35,395 bases of DNA from contig JADGBN010000019.1 in the NCBI GenBank assembly GCA_015231435.1, forward strand, positions 1-35,395, written 5' to 3'. Of the stretch, positions 16,469 through 24,512 are shown in pieces. The stretch is from Gammaproteobacteria bacterium. GTDB taxonomy: Bacteria > Pseudomonadota > Gammaproteobacteria > Thiohalomonadales > Thiohalomonadaceae. The position numbers and the translations under genes are program-made. The notes below the pieces were generated by a model. That model had not been told where the DNA came from, did not search any database, and worked only from the letters and a program-made list of their open reading frames with translations. Position 1 is the first letter of the stretch. The number at the start of each line of letters is the position of its first letter.

Positions 16469-18448
16469 CTGTTACCCCTTTTTGCGCCTGTCGCTATTGC
16501 GGCAGATGATACCCCTCTCGTTGTGTCTGAAGTGGGTGTTAAGGCTAGTGAACCTGGCTGGGAGCGCGAGCAGGTGCGTCAACGTGCCCTGCGTTTTGAA
16601 AAAGTGGGGGCTGGCGAATTGGCGGTGGGGCTTCTTGAGAGCGCTACCCCGCCATTTGCCGATCTTGAAATTTGGGTTCGCTGGCAGCGTCTGGTGCTCC
16701 AGATGTTGCAGCGCCAACAGCAGTGGCCAGCCATTCTTAAACGTATCGAAAGCTACCCGCTCTCCCTTCCCGACTATTTTCAGCAAGAGCTAATTCCGTT
16801 GCGGGTTACCGCACTACTTGCCAGCGAACGTTTTAGCGAGGTACGCAGTACCCTTTTTGCAGAGATCTGGCAACAGCCCTACCATGCACAAAAGTTGCAG
16901 CAGTGGCGACTCTGGTTAATAGAGAGCTATCTGGGCGATGGTTTGGGAGGTGATGCGACGCTGGCAATGCAGCGCTTTCTTCATGATTACCCCGATAGTG
17001 CGCGGCAGATTTTACAGCTCCAGGCACGGGTGCTGCTGGCGAGCGGCAATGCCGCTGAAGCAGAGCAGCTGCTTATCTCTCTTAAAGGGCCGTTAAACCC
17101 CTATTTAATCAATCTCGCACGGGTGCGGCAACAGCATGGGGTGCGTGGCATTCTCACCGCTACCCTGGAAGGGTTAAGCAGTGAGACCTTAACTCAGGAG
17201 CAGCGCCTGCTGGCGCTGCAGGTGGTCACCGAAGCGGCGGCGCAGTTAAGTGATATTCCCGCAGAGATTCAGGCGTTGGAGGCGTTGGCACGAATGCCCA
17301 ACGATGTCAGTCTCGAGTTTCGTCTGCCACAACAGCGGGAGGGTGCGCTGCTGCAGGCAAATTCGGTGGGTGATCGTTTGTGGGATGCCTATTTTCGTTA
17401 TGCCGTCTATATTGCTAATCGTGATCAGCTGCTCATTGGTGATGATCAATCCTGGTTCGCTTTTGCTGAAAAACAGCAGATAGCGCCGATTCTGCAGCGC
17501 TCACTCTATGCCTATCTGGCTTATCACAGCCGTGATCAGCAACCGCGCCAGCGCGCGCACGAACTCTTGTCACAGCACCATCTCAAGGTTAAAGGGAGTG
17601 AGCTGTTAATTCAGCAGCTCTATAATAAATCAAGCAAAATAAAAGAGTTGAGCGAGATCCCAACGACGGCATTGGAGACCCTGCTCGATATGGCGATTCG
17701 CGATCGCCAGTTGCGACTGGCCTCAGATATTATGGCGCAGTTACAACCGCCGCAGGCGCTGCAGGCACGTTTCACCTGGCAGTTGCGTTATGTGCGCCTC
17801 CACTTTTTGAATGGTGAGCTGGACAAAGGGGCGGATCTGTTGGCGAAGATGATTCCCGATCTGGCCAAACTTGAGTCTCTCTATTGGGATCAGCTGCTGC
17901 AACTGCTGTTTGAGTTGCAGGGGGGGGATCAGCACGCGGTGGCGTTAAAGCTAATGCAGCAGCTCTATCAACAGAGTCAGCGCAGTGCGCCGGAGCTGCA
18001 GCGCGAGCTGCTCTACTGGATGGCAGAGTCCCATGATGCGCTGGGTGAGTCGGTACAGGCGGCGGCACGTTATCTTGAGTCAGCGGATCATCTGAGGGTT
18101 GGCGATATGGATCCTTGGGCGCAGACGGCGCGCTATCATGCGGCAAGAGCGCTGGTAAAAGCAGCGCTGTCACGCGATGCCGCAACAATTTTTAAACAGC
18201 TGCTACGGGTGACGAGCCAGACTGCACGGCGCGCCCAGATTATTCAGGAGTTGAACCTGCTGGGGGTGGAGGTGGATAGTGTCAGCAACGCAGCGGCAGC
18301 CGTTCTTGATGAGACACCGCCAGCGGAGGTGGCACCAAAGCCGCCGGCAAAAGAGAGTGCGGCTAAGGGGAAGTCAGAGAAGAGCCCGCCCACCAGCAAG
18401 CCCGCCGCCAGCAAACCGGCGAATAGCAAAGCAGTTGCCGATCCGTAA
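16436..18448 (+). CDS. Secreted alpha-helical (TPR-like) repeat protein of unknown function
   Basis: About 670 residues. I do not recognise a named family. The N-terminus is a signal peptide with a Leu/Phe-rich core ending in APVAIA before ADDTP. The body is almost entirely helical, rich in Leu, Gln and Ala, with repeating patterns like those of tetratricopeptide repeats (for example LLASGNAAEAEQLLISL and ALVKAALSRDAATIFKQLL). The last 40 residues are a Lys/Pro/Ala/Ser tail without predicted fold. A periplasmic scaffold is likely. The start is uncertain: GTG 16436 has the best ribosome-binding site, but GTG 16406 would give the signal peptide a positively charged start. ogt follows 8 bp after the stop codon. 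Confidence 0.75.
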   Translation: MTTSPFVLLFFLLPLFAPVAIAADDTPLVVSEVGVKASEPGWEREQVRQRALRFEKVGAGELAVGLLESATPPFADLEIWVRWQRLVLQMLQRQQQWPAILKRIESYPLSLPDYFQQELIPLRVTALLASERFSEVRSTLFAEIWQQPYHAQKLQQWRLWLIESYLGDGLGGDATLAMQRFLHDYPDSARQILQLQARVLLASGNAAEAEQLLISLKGPLNPYLINLARVRQQHGVRGILTATLEGLSSETLTQEQRLLALQVVTEAAAQLSDIPAEIQALEALARMPNDVSLEFRLPQQREGALLQANSVGDRLWDAYFRYAVYIANRDQLLIGDDQSWFAFAEKQQIAPILQRSLYAYLAYHSRDQQPRQRAHELLSQHHLKVKGSELLIQQLYNKSSKIKELSEIPTTALETLLDMAIRDRQLRLASDIMAQLQPPQALQARFTWQLRYVRLHFLNGELDKGADLLAKMIPDLAKLESLYWDQLLQLLFELQGGDQHAVALKLMQQLYQQSQRSAPELQRELLYWMAESHDALGESVQAAARYLESADHLRVGDMDPWAQTARYHAARALVKAALSRDAATIFKQLLRVTSQTARRAQIIQELNLLGVEVDSVSNAAAAVLDETPPAEVAPKPPAKESAAKGKSEKSPPTSKPAASKPANSKAVADP

Positions 18449-18456
18449 CCTCTGGC

Positions 18457-18978
18457 GTGGCAACAATTAACGGCGTGCAGCAGGCGCAGCTGGCGACGCC
18501 CATAAACGGCGGCGTGACTCTGTTATTCAGCTTTAGTGCAGCGCAGTTAATTTCGCTGACCTACCTTTTTAAGCCGCTGCCCGAAAATCCCCAAAATCCC
18601 GATAACCCTTCTCTTTCGCCTTTGCCAGCGATCTATCAAACGGCGGTCGCCGCCTATCTGAGAGATGCCGTAGCGGGGCAGCAGCTGCTGTTAACGCTTC
18701 CGGTGCTGCCGCAGGGAACCCCTTTTCAACAGCGTGTCTGGCAGGCGATTGCCGCGATTGCGGTGGGACAGACCCGACCTTATGGTGAATTAGCGAAAGT
18801 GTTGCAGAGTTCGCCGCGTGCGGTTGCCGCCGCCTGTGCCGCCAATCCGCTGCCGCTAATTATCCCCTGCCATCGTGTGGTGGCAAAAAATGGCTTGGGT
18901 GGTTTTATTGGGCAGCGCGATGGCAAGGCGGTGGCGCTCAAGCGTTGGCTGTTGCAACACGAGGGGGCGGTTATTTAA
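18457..18978 (+). CDS. ogt: Methylated-DNA-[protein]-cysteine S-methyltransferase
   Basis: The product has 173 residues. The suicide active site PCHRVV is present, preceded by the helix-turn-helix DNA-binding segment (QRVWQAIAAIAVGQTRPYGELA) and followed by GGFIGQRDGKAVALKRWLL. The enzyme moves alkyl groups from O6-alkylguanine to its own cysteine. The size and lack of an N-terminal Ada domain fit Ogt. The start is GTG with only a weak ribosome-binding site. The stop codon overlaps the xerD start by one base (TAATG), suggesting coupling. Confidence 0.92.
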   Translation: MATINGVQQAQLATPINGGVTLLFSFSAAQLISLTYLFKPLPENPQNPDNPSLSPLPAIYQTAVAAYLRDAVAGQQLLLTLPVLPQGTPFQQRVWQAIAAIAVGQTRPYGELAKVLQSSPRAVAAACAANPLPLIIPCHRVVAKNGLGGFIGQRDGKAVALKRWLLQHEGAVI

Positions 18979-19880
18979 TGGCGGATAATGAGACGATCAT
19001 CGAGCGCTTTATTGATGCCCTGTGGATGGAGCGGGGTTTAAGCGACAACACCCTCGCGGCCTATCGCAGTGATCTGCTGCAACTACAGCAGTGGCAACAG
19101 CTACAAAATACGGCTGCCGGGCTGTTAACCGCGGATGCGGTCACCCTGCAGAACTACCTAAAGCATCGCAGCGTCATCTCCTCACGCCCGAAAACCACGG
19201 CGCGTATTGTCTCGACCCTGCGCCGTTTTTACCGTTACTGGCTGCGTGAGGGGGCGATTAGCGTTGATCCGACTGCTTTTATTGATAGCCCCAAGCTGCC
19301 ACGCTCACTGCCCAAATCGTTAACCGAAGCCGATGTCGAGGCACTGCTGGCGGCCCCTGAGGTCAATAGCGCAGCGGGGCTGCGCGATCGCACCATGCTC
19401 GAGCTGCTCTATGCCAGCGGTTTGCGGGTGAGTGAGTTGGTAAATATCACCATTGATGCGATTAACCTGCAACAGGGGGTTGTTCGCATCGTTGGCAAGG
19501 GGAATAAAGAGCGTCTGGTTCCGGTGGGTGAAACGGCGATTTGGTGGCTGGAGCGCTATCTTACCGGCGGACGACCGCAGCTAATTAAGCGGGGGCAGCT
19601 GACCCGTGCCGTCTTCCCTAGTCGCCTTGGTGAAGCGATGAGTCGCCAGGCGTTTTGGCAGTTAATTAAACGCTATGCGGTGCTTGCTGGTATCACGGCA
19701 ACCCTGTCACCGCACACCTTGCGCCACGCTTTCGCCACCCATCTGATTAACCATGGTGCCGATCTGCGTGTCGTGCAGCTGTTGCTCGGGCACCAAAGCC
19801 TCACTACCACGCAAATCTATACCCATGTGGCGCGTGAACGGATGAAGTCGCTACACGCCAAGCACCATACGCGGGGTTAG
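18978..19880 (+). CDS. xerD: Site-specific tyrosine recombinase XerD
   Basis: The product has 300 residues. The N-terminal SAM-like core-binding domain begins IIERFIDALWMERGLSDNTL, closer to XerD than XerC. The catalytic domain has Arg150 in ASGLRVSEL, His246 and Arg249 in HTLRHAFATH, His272 in GHQS, and the nucleophile Tyr281 in TQIYTHV, each two residues beyond the E. coli XerD position as I recall it. With XerC it resolves chromosome dimers at dif under FtsK control. Its position downstream of rplS is shared with other Gammaproteobacteria such as Pseudomonas. Nothing suggests a phage-type integrase. Confidence 0.95.
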   Translation: MADNETIIERFIDALWMERGLSDNTLAAYRSDLLQLQQWQQLQNTAAGLLTADAVTLQNYLKHRSVISSRPKTTARIVSTLRRFYRYWLREGAISVDPTAFIDSPKLPRSLPKSLTEADVEALLAAPEVNSAAGLRDRTMLELLYASGLRVSELVNITIDAINLQQGVVRIVGKGNKERLVPVGETAIWWLERYLTGGRPQLIKRGQLTRAVFPSRLGEAMSRQAFWQLIKRYAVLAGITATLSPHTLRHAFATHLINHGADLRVVQLLLGHQSLTTTQIYTHVARERMKSLHAKHHTRG

Positions 19881-19921
19881 TGCTCCTCTTTAACAATTGA
19901 CGAATTCCCCCACGAAAGAGA

Positions 19922-19950
19922 GTTGATCTACGCATTAAATCACCCCATCT
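19922..19950 (+). promoter_or_regulatory. Heat-shock (sigma-32) promoter of clpB
   Basis: GTTGATC (19922-19928) and CCCCATCT (19943-19950) are separated by 14 bp. The second box matches the sigma-32 -10 consensus CCCCATNT exactly, and the first matches the TTGA core of CTTGAAA. Transcription would start about 50 bp before the clpB ATG. A perfect 14-bp palindrome, CCTCCAGCTGGAGG (19973-19986), lies in the resulting leader. Confidence 0.75.
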
Positions 19951-20006
19951 TATTGCCATCTTATGAATTTATCCTCCAGCTGGAGGCGATACCCGGAGAA
20001 GTGACG

Positions 20007-22601
20007 ATGCGAATGGACAGATTAACCACGAAGTTTCAGCTTGCCCTTGCGGATGCGCAAAGTTTGGCGGTGGGGCGGGATCATCAATTTATCGAGCCGA
20101 CGCACCTCATGGTGGCGCTGCTCGATCAGCAGGGGGGCAGCGCGCGGCATCTTCTCGCTCAGGCGGGGGTGAATGTCGATGCCCTGCGCTCCCAGCTTGG
20201 GCAGCAACTAGATCGTATCGCCGCCGTTCAGGGGGGGGAGGGGGATGTCCATGTTAGCAATGAGCTAACGCGCCTGCTCAATCAGACCGACAAACTGGCG
20301 CAGCAGCATAAGGATGAGTATATTTCAAGTGAGTTTTTTCTCTTGGCAGCAGTGGAGTCAAAGGGGGAGTTAGGCTCATTAATGCGGCAGCAGGGGGCGA
20401 CAACGGCGGCGCTGAGTAAAGCAATTGAATCAATGCGTGGGGGTGAGAAGGTGAAGGATGCCAATGCCGAGGAGAGTCGTCAGGCACTGCAAAAATATAC
20501 CATTGACCTCACCGAACGTGCCGAGCAGGGCAAACTTGATCCGGTGATTGGCCGTGATGATGAGATTCGCCGCTCGATTCAGGTATTGCAGCGGCGTACC
20601 AAAAATAACCCGGTACTGATTGGTGAGCCGGGGGTCGGCAAGACAGCCATTGTCGAAGGGTTGGCGCAGCGGATTATTAATGGCGAGGTTCCCGAAGGGA
20701 TGAAGCAGAAGCGCCTGCTGTCACTGGATATGGGATCACTTATTGCTGGGGCTAAATTTCGCGGTGAGTTTGAGGAGCGACTTAAAGCGGTCCTTAATGA
20801 TCTGGCGAAGCAGGAGGGGCAGATTATCCTTTTTATCGACGAGCTTCATACCATGGTCGGTGCTGGTAAGGCGGAAGGATCAATGGATGCCGGTAATATG
20901 CTGAAACCGGCGCTGGCGCGGGGCGACCTGCACTGTATCGGGGCGACGACGCTGGATGAGTATCGCCAATATATTGAGAAGGATGCGGCACTGGAACGGC
21001 GCTTTCAGAAGGTGTTGGTCAATGAGCCCACGGTTGAGGATACCATTGCCATTTTGCGTGGTCTAAAAGAAAAATATGAGGTGCATCATGGGGTTGAGAT
21101 TACTGATCCGGCGATTGTTGCGGCGGCGACGCTGTCGCACCGCTATATTGCCGACCGTCAGCTGCCGGATAAGGCGATTGATCTAATCGACGAGGCGGCC
21201 TCGCGTATTCGCATGGAGATCGATTCGATGCCGGAGGATATGGATCGTCTCGACCGTCGCATTATTCAGTTAAAAATTGAGCGTGAAGCGCTTAGAAAAG
21301 AGACCGATGAGGCGTCAAAGCGGCGCTTGAAAGATCTGGTGGCTGACTTGCAGCAGCATGAGCGTGAATATGCCGATTTGGCGGAGATCTGGAAATCTGA
21401 GAAGGCGGCGCTGCAGGGGACGCAGCATCTGAAAGAGTCGCTGGAGCAGGCGCGTATGGAGCTGGAGACGGCGCGGCGTGCCGGGGATCTGACGCGAATG
21501 TCAGAGTTGCAGTACGGGCGGATTCCTGAGCTAGAGCGTTCGTTACAGCAGGCCAATGATCATCCGCAGGTGGAGACCAAGCTACTGCGTAATCGTGTGC
21601 AGGCGGAAGAGATCGCCATGGTGGTCTCCAAGTGGACTGGTATTCCTGTCGCCAAGATGTTGGAGGGTGAACGCGACAAGCTGTTGGCGATGGAGACCCA
21701 GTTACACACACAGGTGATTGGCCAGCATCAGGCGGTGACTGCGGTAGCCGATGCGATTCGTCGCTCCCGCGCCGGGCTTGCCGATCCCAACCGGCCCAAC
21801 GGTTCGTTTCTCTTTCTTGGGCCTACCGGTGTCGGTAAAACCGAGCTCTGCAAGGCGTTGGCGAATTTCCTCTTTGATACCGAAGAGGCGATGGTGCGTA
21901 TTGATATGTCCGAGTTTATGGAGAAGCACTCGGTGGCGCGGTTGGTTGGCGCCCCTCCGGGTTATGTTGGTTACGAGGAGGGGGGGTATCTCACCGAAGC
22001 GGTGCGGCGGCGCCCCTATTCGGTGATTCTCCTGGATGAGATTGAGAAGGCACATCCCGATGTTTTTAACATTTTGTTACAGGTGCTTGATGATGGGCGT
22101 TTAACCGACGGACAGGGGCGCACCGTTGATTTTCGCAATACCGTGATTGTTATGACCTCAAACATCGGTTCGCAGCGTATTCAGGAGCTTTACCGTCACG
22201 ATGAAAACGATGTCGCCGCACGCTACACCATGATTCGTGCCGAGGTAATGGCCGAACTTGGCCACTTTTTCCGCCCGGAGTTTATTAACCGTGTTGATGA
22301 GAGCGTGGTCTTTCATCCGCTTGACCAATCACAGATTAAGTCGATTGCGGCGATTCAGATTGAACATCTGCGGCAGCGTCTGGCACAGCGTGAGATTGGT
22401 ATTGAGGTGACGGACGAGGCGCTATCACAACTGGCCGAGGTCGGTTTTGATCCGGTCTACGGGGCGCGACCTCTGAAACGTGCCATTCAGCAACATATCG
22501 AAAACGGACTGGCGCGGCAGATCCTCAACGGCTCCTTTGCCAGTGGCGATACCATTGCGGTAAAGGTGGTCGGCGGCGAGTTCGTCTTTACCAAGGGGTA
22601 A
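20007..22601 (+). CDS. clpB: Protein disaggregase ClpB (Hsp104 family)
   Basis: The product has 864 residues. It begins [20 protein letters not shown], nearly identical to E. coli ClpB, which fixes the start at ATG 20007 (GGAGA upstream) although the frame is open further back. Domains in order: Clp_N; AAA1 with GEPGVGKT (206-213); the coiled-coil middle domain (about 400-530); AAA2 with GPTGVGKT (605-612); and a C-terminal oligomerisation domain. With DnaK it rescues aggregated proteins after heat stress. Both Walker motifs are intact. The sigma-32 promoter just upstream agrees with its role. Confidence 0.97.
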   Translation: MRMDRLTTKFQLALADAQSLAVGRDHQFIEPTHLMVALLDQQGGSARHLLAQAGVNVDALRSQLGQQLDRIAAVQGGEGDVHVSNELTRLLNQTDKLAQQHKDEYISSEFFLLAAVESKGELGSLMRQQGATTAALSKAIESMRGGEKVKDANAEESRQALQKYTIDLTERAEQGKLDPVIGRDDEIRRSIQVLQRRTKNNPVLIGEPGVGKTAIVEGLAQRIINGEVPEGMKQKRLLSLDMGSLIAGAKFRGEFEERLKAVLNDLAKQEGQIILFIDELHTMVGAGKAEGSMDAGNMLKPALARGDLHCIGATTLDEYRQYIEKDAALERRFQKVLVNEPTVEDTIAILRGLKEKYEVHHGVEITDPAIVAAATLSHRYIADRQLPDKAIDLIDEAASRIRMEIDSMPEDMDRLDRRIIQLKIEREALRKETDEASKRRLKDLVADLQQHEREYADLAEIWKSEKAALQGTQHLKESLEQARMELETARRAGDLTRMSELQYGRIPELERSLQQANDHPQVETKLLRNRVQAEEIAMVVSKWTGIPVAKMLEGERDKLLAMETQLHTQVIGQHQAVTAVADAIRRSRAGLADPNRPNGSFLFLGPTGVGKTELCKALANFLFDTEEAMVRIDMSEFMEKHSVARLVGAPPGYVGYEEGGYLTEAVRRRPYSVILLDEIEKAHPDVFNILLQVLDDGRLTDGQGRTVDFRNTVIVMTSNIGSQRIQELYRHDENDVAARYTMIRAEVMAELGHFFRPEFINRVDESVVFHPLDQSQIKSIAAIQIEHLRQRLAQREIGIEVTDEALSQLAEVGFDPVYGARPLKRAIQQHIENGLARQILNGSFASGDTIAVKVVGGEFVFTKG

Positions 22602-22629
22602 TGTCTCTGAAGATGCCTAATGGCTTAAG

Positions 22630-22656
22630 GTCGGGTTACGGTGAACGTCACCCGAC
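22630..22656. terminator. Hairpin downstream of clpB
   Basis: GTCGGGT (22630-22636) and ACCCGAC (22650-22656) form a perfect 7-bp GC-rich stem with a 13-nt loop, 28 bp after the clpB stop codon. No T-tract follows on either strand (the plus strand continues AACCGCCCCCC). It may protect the clpB mRNA 3' end or act with Rho. The call is weak. Confidence 0.35.
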
Positions 22657-22672
22657 AACCGCCCCCCAATCC

Positions 22673-22980
22673 TCACCAAGTGTGTGGGGTAAAGTCAGCG
22701 TTATTCATAATGGCTGCTGAGCTTCCGGTGGCGCGAATACTAAACAGCCCCTGTTTCTCGACCATTCTCTCAGCACCGGCATCGGCGTTTAACCACGCCA
22801 TCGCCCCATAAACACGGTTAGCGGCATAGCGCGGCAGCCACTGCTTAAAAAGCGACAGCTTGTGGGTAAAGTGTTTAACATCATCAGGGCGTAGTGTCGT
22901 TTTAACCTCAATCACCACCACCTCGTTCGCTGAATCGAGGGAACGAAAAAACAGTTTATAAGTACAGCTATACTGTCTAT
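22673..22980 (-). pseudogene. Truncated PD-(D/E)XK-type nuclease-like gene (C-terminal part)
   Basis: The frame encodes SLDSANEVVVIEVKTTLRPD and a tail with RVYGAMAWLNADAG, QGLFSIRATG and NNADFTPHTW. I recognise this as the C-terminal half of a small conserved family (DUF3782-like, PD-(D/E)XK nuclease fold); IEVKTT carries the (D/E)xK part of the site. No ATG is present, the first GTG (22921) would remove the upstream conserved residues, and a stop codon occurs near 22983. An acidic residue expected just upstream appears as Lys in TYKLFF. The 5' half is lost, with an ERIC-like repeat starting 30 bp beyond. Confidence 0.55.
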
Positions 22981-23011
22981 ATTAACTGGGATCTGTGCAT
23001 TGAATGTTATC

Positions 23012-23139
23012 TATACCCTTTCTACTTGAAATTGCAGGGTCGTTGGCTGCAGTCGCTCACCCCAATCACATAGTTAATCTATGCTCATGGGGATTCGCGC
23101 CTTTGCCGCCTACCTGCATTTCCAAGTAGTTTGGGTATA
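23012..23139. repeat. ERIC-like intergenic repeat, copy A (128 bp)
   Basis: It starts TATACCC and ends GGGTATA. Internal blocks such as GTCGCTCACCCCAATCAC, GGGGATTCGCGCC and GCCGCCTACCTGCA match what I remember of the 127-bp enterobacterial repetitive intergenic consensus. It differs from copy B (32295-32422) at only two positions. It forms a long imperfect palindrome. It lies between the broken nuclease gene and the tRNA promoter region. Confidence 0.85.
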
Positions 23140-23236
23140 GTTCCCATCCATTTGACGTATTGCTTAATAACGCGAAAATAATCCAGATCTAAAAACAACA
23201 CAAAAACTAATATAATTCAACATGTTAAAAAAGAAG

Positions 23237-23264
23237 TTGACACTGTATTTTATCTGCTTATAAT
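23237..23264 (+). promoter_or_regulatory. Near-ideal sigma-70 promoter of tRNA-Val
   Basis: TTGACA (23237-23242) and TATAAT (23259-23264) match both consensus hexamers perfectly, with a 16-bp spacer. Transcription would start close to 23271, about 9 nt before the tRNA. The AT-rich stretch just upstream (about 23190-23235) may serve as an UP element. GC-rich bases after the -10 box (CCTCGC) resemble a stringent discriminator. Confidence 0.85.
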
Positions 23265-23279
23265 CCTCGCAACTTCTTT

Positions 23280-23356
23280 AGTCGCGTAGCTCAGTTGGTT
23301 AGAGCACCACCTTGACATGGTGGGGGTCGGTGGTTCAAATCCACTCGCGACTACCA
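23280..23356 (+). tRNA. tRNA-Val, anticodon GAC
   Basis: A complete cloverleaf of 77 nt is visible. The acceptor stem is AGTCGCG with CGCGACT; the D arm is GCTC...GAGC; the anticodon stem CCACC/GGTGG holds the loop TTGACAT with anticodon GAC; and the T arm is GGTGG-TTCAAAT-CCACT. The discriminator is A and CCA is encoded. GAC reads GUC and GUU valine codons. It stands alone behind a strong promoter and is followed by an intrinsic terminator. Confidence 0.95.
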
Positions 23357-23390
23357 CCTATAGCTTTAACGAAGCCCCAAAAAGACCGTA

Positions 23391-23416
23391 AACCAGTGTA
23401 ACAGCTGGTTTTTTTT
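23391..23416 (+). terminator. Intrinsic terminator after tRNA-Val
   Basis: AACCAG (23391-23396) and CTGGTT (23405-23410) form a 6-bp stem with an 8-nt loop, running into eight T residues (23409-23416). It ends the tRNA transcript 35 nt after the mature 3' end. Confidence 0.7.
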
Positions 23417-23452
23417 CGTCTATACTATCCAACAAGGCACAGAAAAAGTTCA

Positions 23453-24169
23453 CTAGCATGACCCCATAATCCGATCGTAGTAGGCTATGTCTGTTGCGTA
23501 ACAGCCACAAGACGCCGTTTCCAATTTACTGCGGTCGAGAATTGTGATATTCCCGCGGCTATAGCGGATCAGCTTGCGCTGCTGCAGTGAAGAGGCTGCT
23601 TTGGTGACGCCGACGCGACGCACACCCAGCATGAATGCCAGGAATTCGTGGGTAATATGAAATGAATCCGAGTGTACACGGTCCTGTGTCATCAGCAGAC
23701 ATCGGGCGAGACGCGCCTCCACCAAATGGAAGTGGCTGCAGACGGCGGTTTGCGCAATTTGACCCAGCACCACATAGAGATAACACTTCAGTTCTTGTTG
23801 TAGGACGGAGCTGCGCTCAAGTTCGCGACGAAACGATGCGGTGTCCATACGCAGTGCCAGTCCTGCTCCCTGCACTAGGGCGCGTAGCGGTGACACCTCC
23901 ACACCAAGGATGAGGGCGATCCCGAGCATGCCTTCATCGCCGACCAACCCCACTTCCAAAGTCTCGCGGCTGTCAATGGCTGGTGTTACTAAGGTGATGA
24001 AGCTTTCCGTGGGGAAATAGACGTAATTAATAGGCTCGCCGGGTTCGGCTAGGATATCACCTAACACTAGCTCAACCGATGTACAGCTTGCCAGAAATTG
24101 ATGGCGGTCATTGCGCGATAAGGCTGCGAGCAGACGATTGTAACCTTCAGTGGGGATAGTGTGCGGCAC
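23453..24169 (-). CDS. Crp/Fnr-family transcriptional regulator
   Basis: The product has 238 residues from GTG 24169, which has GGGAG 6 bp upstream; an in-frame TTG at 24226 would add 19 residues without similarity. An N-terminal cyclic-nucleotide-binding-like beta-roll (about 25-125) leads through a dimer helix to a Crp-type winged helix (HEFLAFMLGVRRVGVTKAASSL). The C-terminus ETASCGCY is typical of a subgroup of these regulators. The phosphate-binding cassette reads GMLGIALILG...SPLRALVQ and lacks the Glu and Arg-Ser/Thr pair used by Crp for cAMP, so cAMP is an unlikely ligand. The target is unknown. It stands alone, convergent with tRNA-Val. Confidence 0.85.
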   Translation of the reverse strand: MPHTIPTEGYNRLLAALSRNDRHQFLASCTSVELVLGDILAEPGEPINYVYFPTESFITLVTPAIDSRETLEVGLVGDEGMLGIALILGVEVSPLRALVQGAGLALRMDTASFRRELERSSVLQQELKCYLYVVLGQIAQTAVCSHFHLVEARLARCLLMTQDRVHSDSFHITHEFLAFMLGVRRVGVTKAASSLQQRKLIRYSRGNITILDRSKLETASCGCYATDIAYYDRIMGSC

Positions 24170-24512
24170 ATCATTCTCCCGGTGTTGTGGGGGCCAGCAA
24201 GCAGAGCAGCTGGGAACATGATCCAATCATGTTCTGAATCCAGGCAGGGGATAAACTCGGTTCCCTAAAGGGATATTTCACAAGCATGAAGTAAAGGTCG
24301 GTGGACTCATTACTTGAAAAATCCGACTATGGGCAGGAGATTAGTCGCATAATTACACACAGTCTGTACGTTATCATACATGATAGTGCGTTTTTATCCT
24401 GCGACGACATACGCAGCGATTCTCACCGCTGATTAATTGGTACGCATCCCCTTTGGGGTTTCCAAGTAGTTAGGGCATATACCCGTCATCCTTGAAAACA
24501 CTCGCTTAGCGG
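24170..24512. other. Gene-free interval between the Crp-like regulator and the TonB receptor
   Basis: This 343-bp stretch contains no credible gene. It should hold the promoter of the minus-strand regulator, but I find no good -35/-10 pair. A short palindrome TCCCTAAAGGGA (about 24262) could be an operator. A degraded ERIC-like fragment occupies 24459-24500. No T-rich terminator for the TonB receptor gene was found. Confidence 0.5.
24459..24500. repeat. Degenerate ERIC-like fragment(s)
   Basis: TTTCCAAGTAGTTAGGGCATA matches the right end of the two full repeats (TTTCCAAGTAGTTTGGGTATA) at all but two positions. It is joined directly to TATACCCGTCATCCTTGAAA, which resembles the opposite end of a classical ERIC element. 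It may be the junction left by a deletion within or between repeats. The rest of the element is missing. Confidence 0.5.

Noticed and set aside
18978..19880. The tyrosine recombinase as an integrase of a mobile island
   Set aside because: Sequence, length and position after rplS/ogt fit chromosomal XerD, and no att-like repeats or phage genes are nearby.
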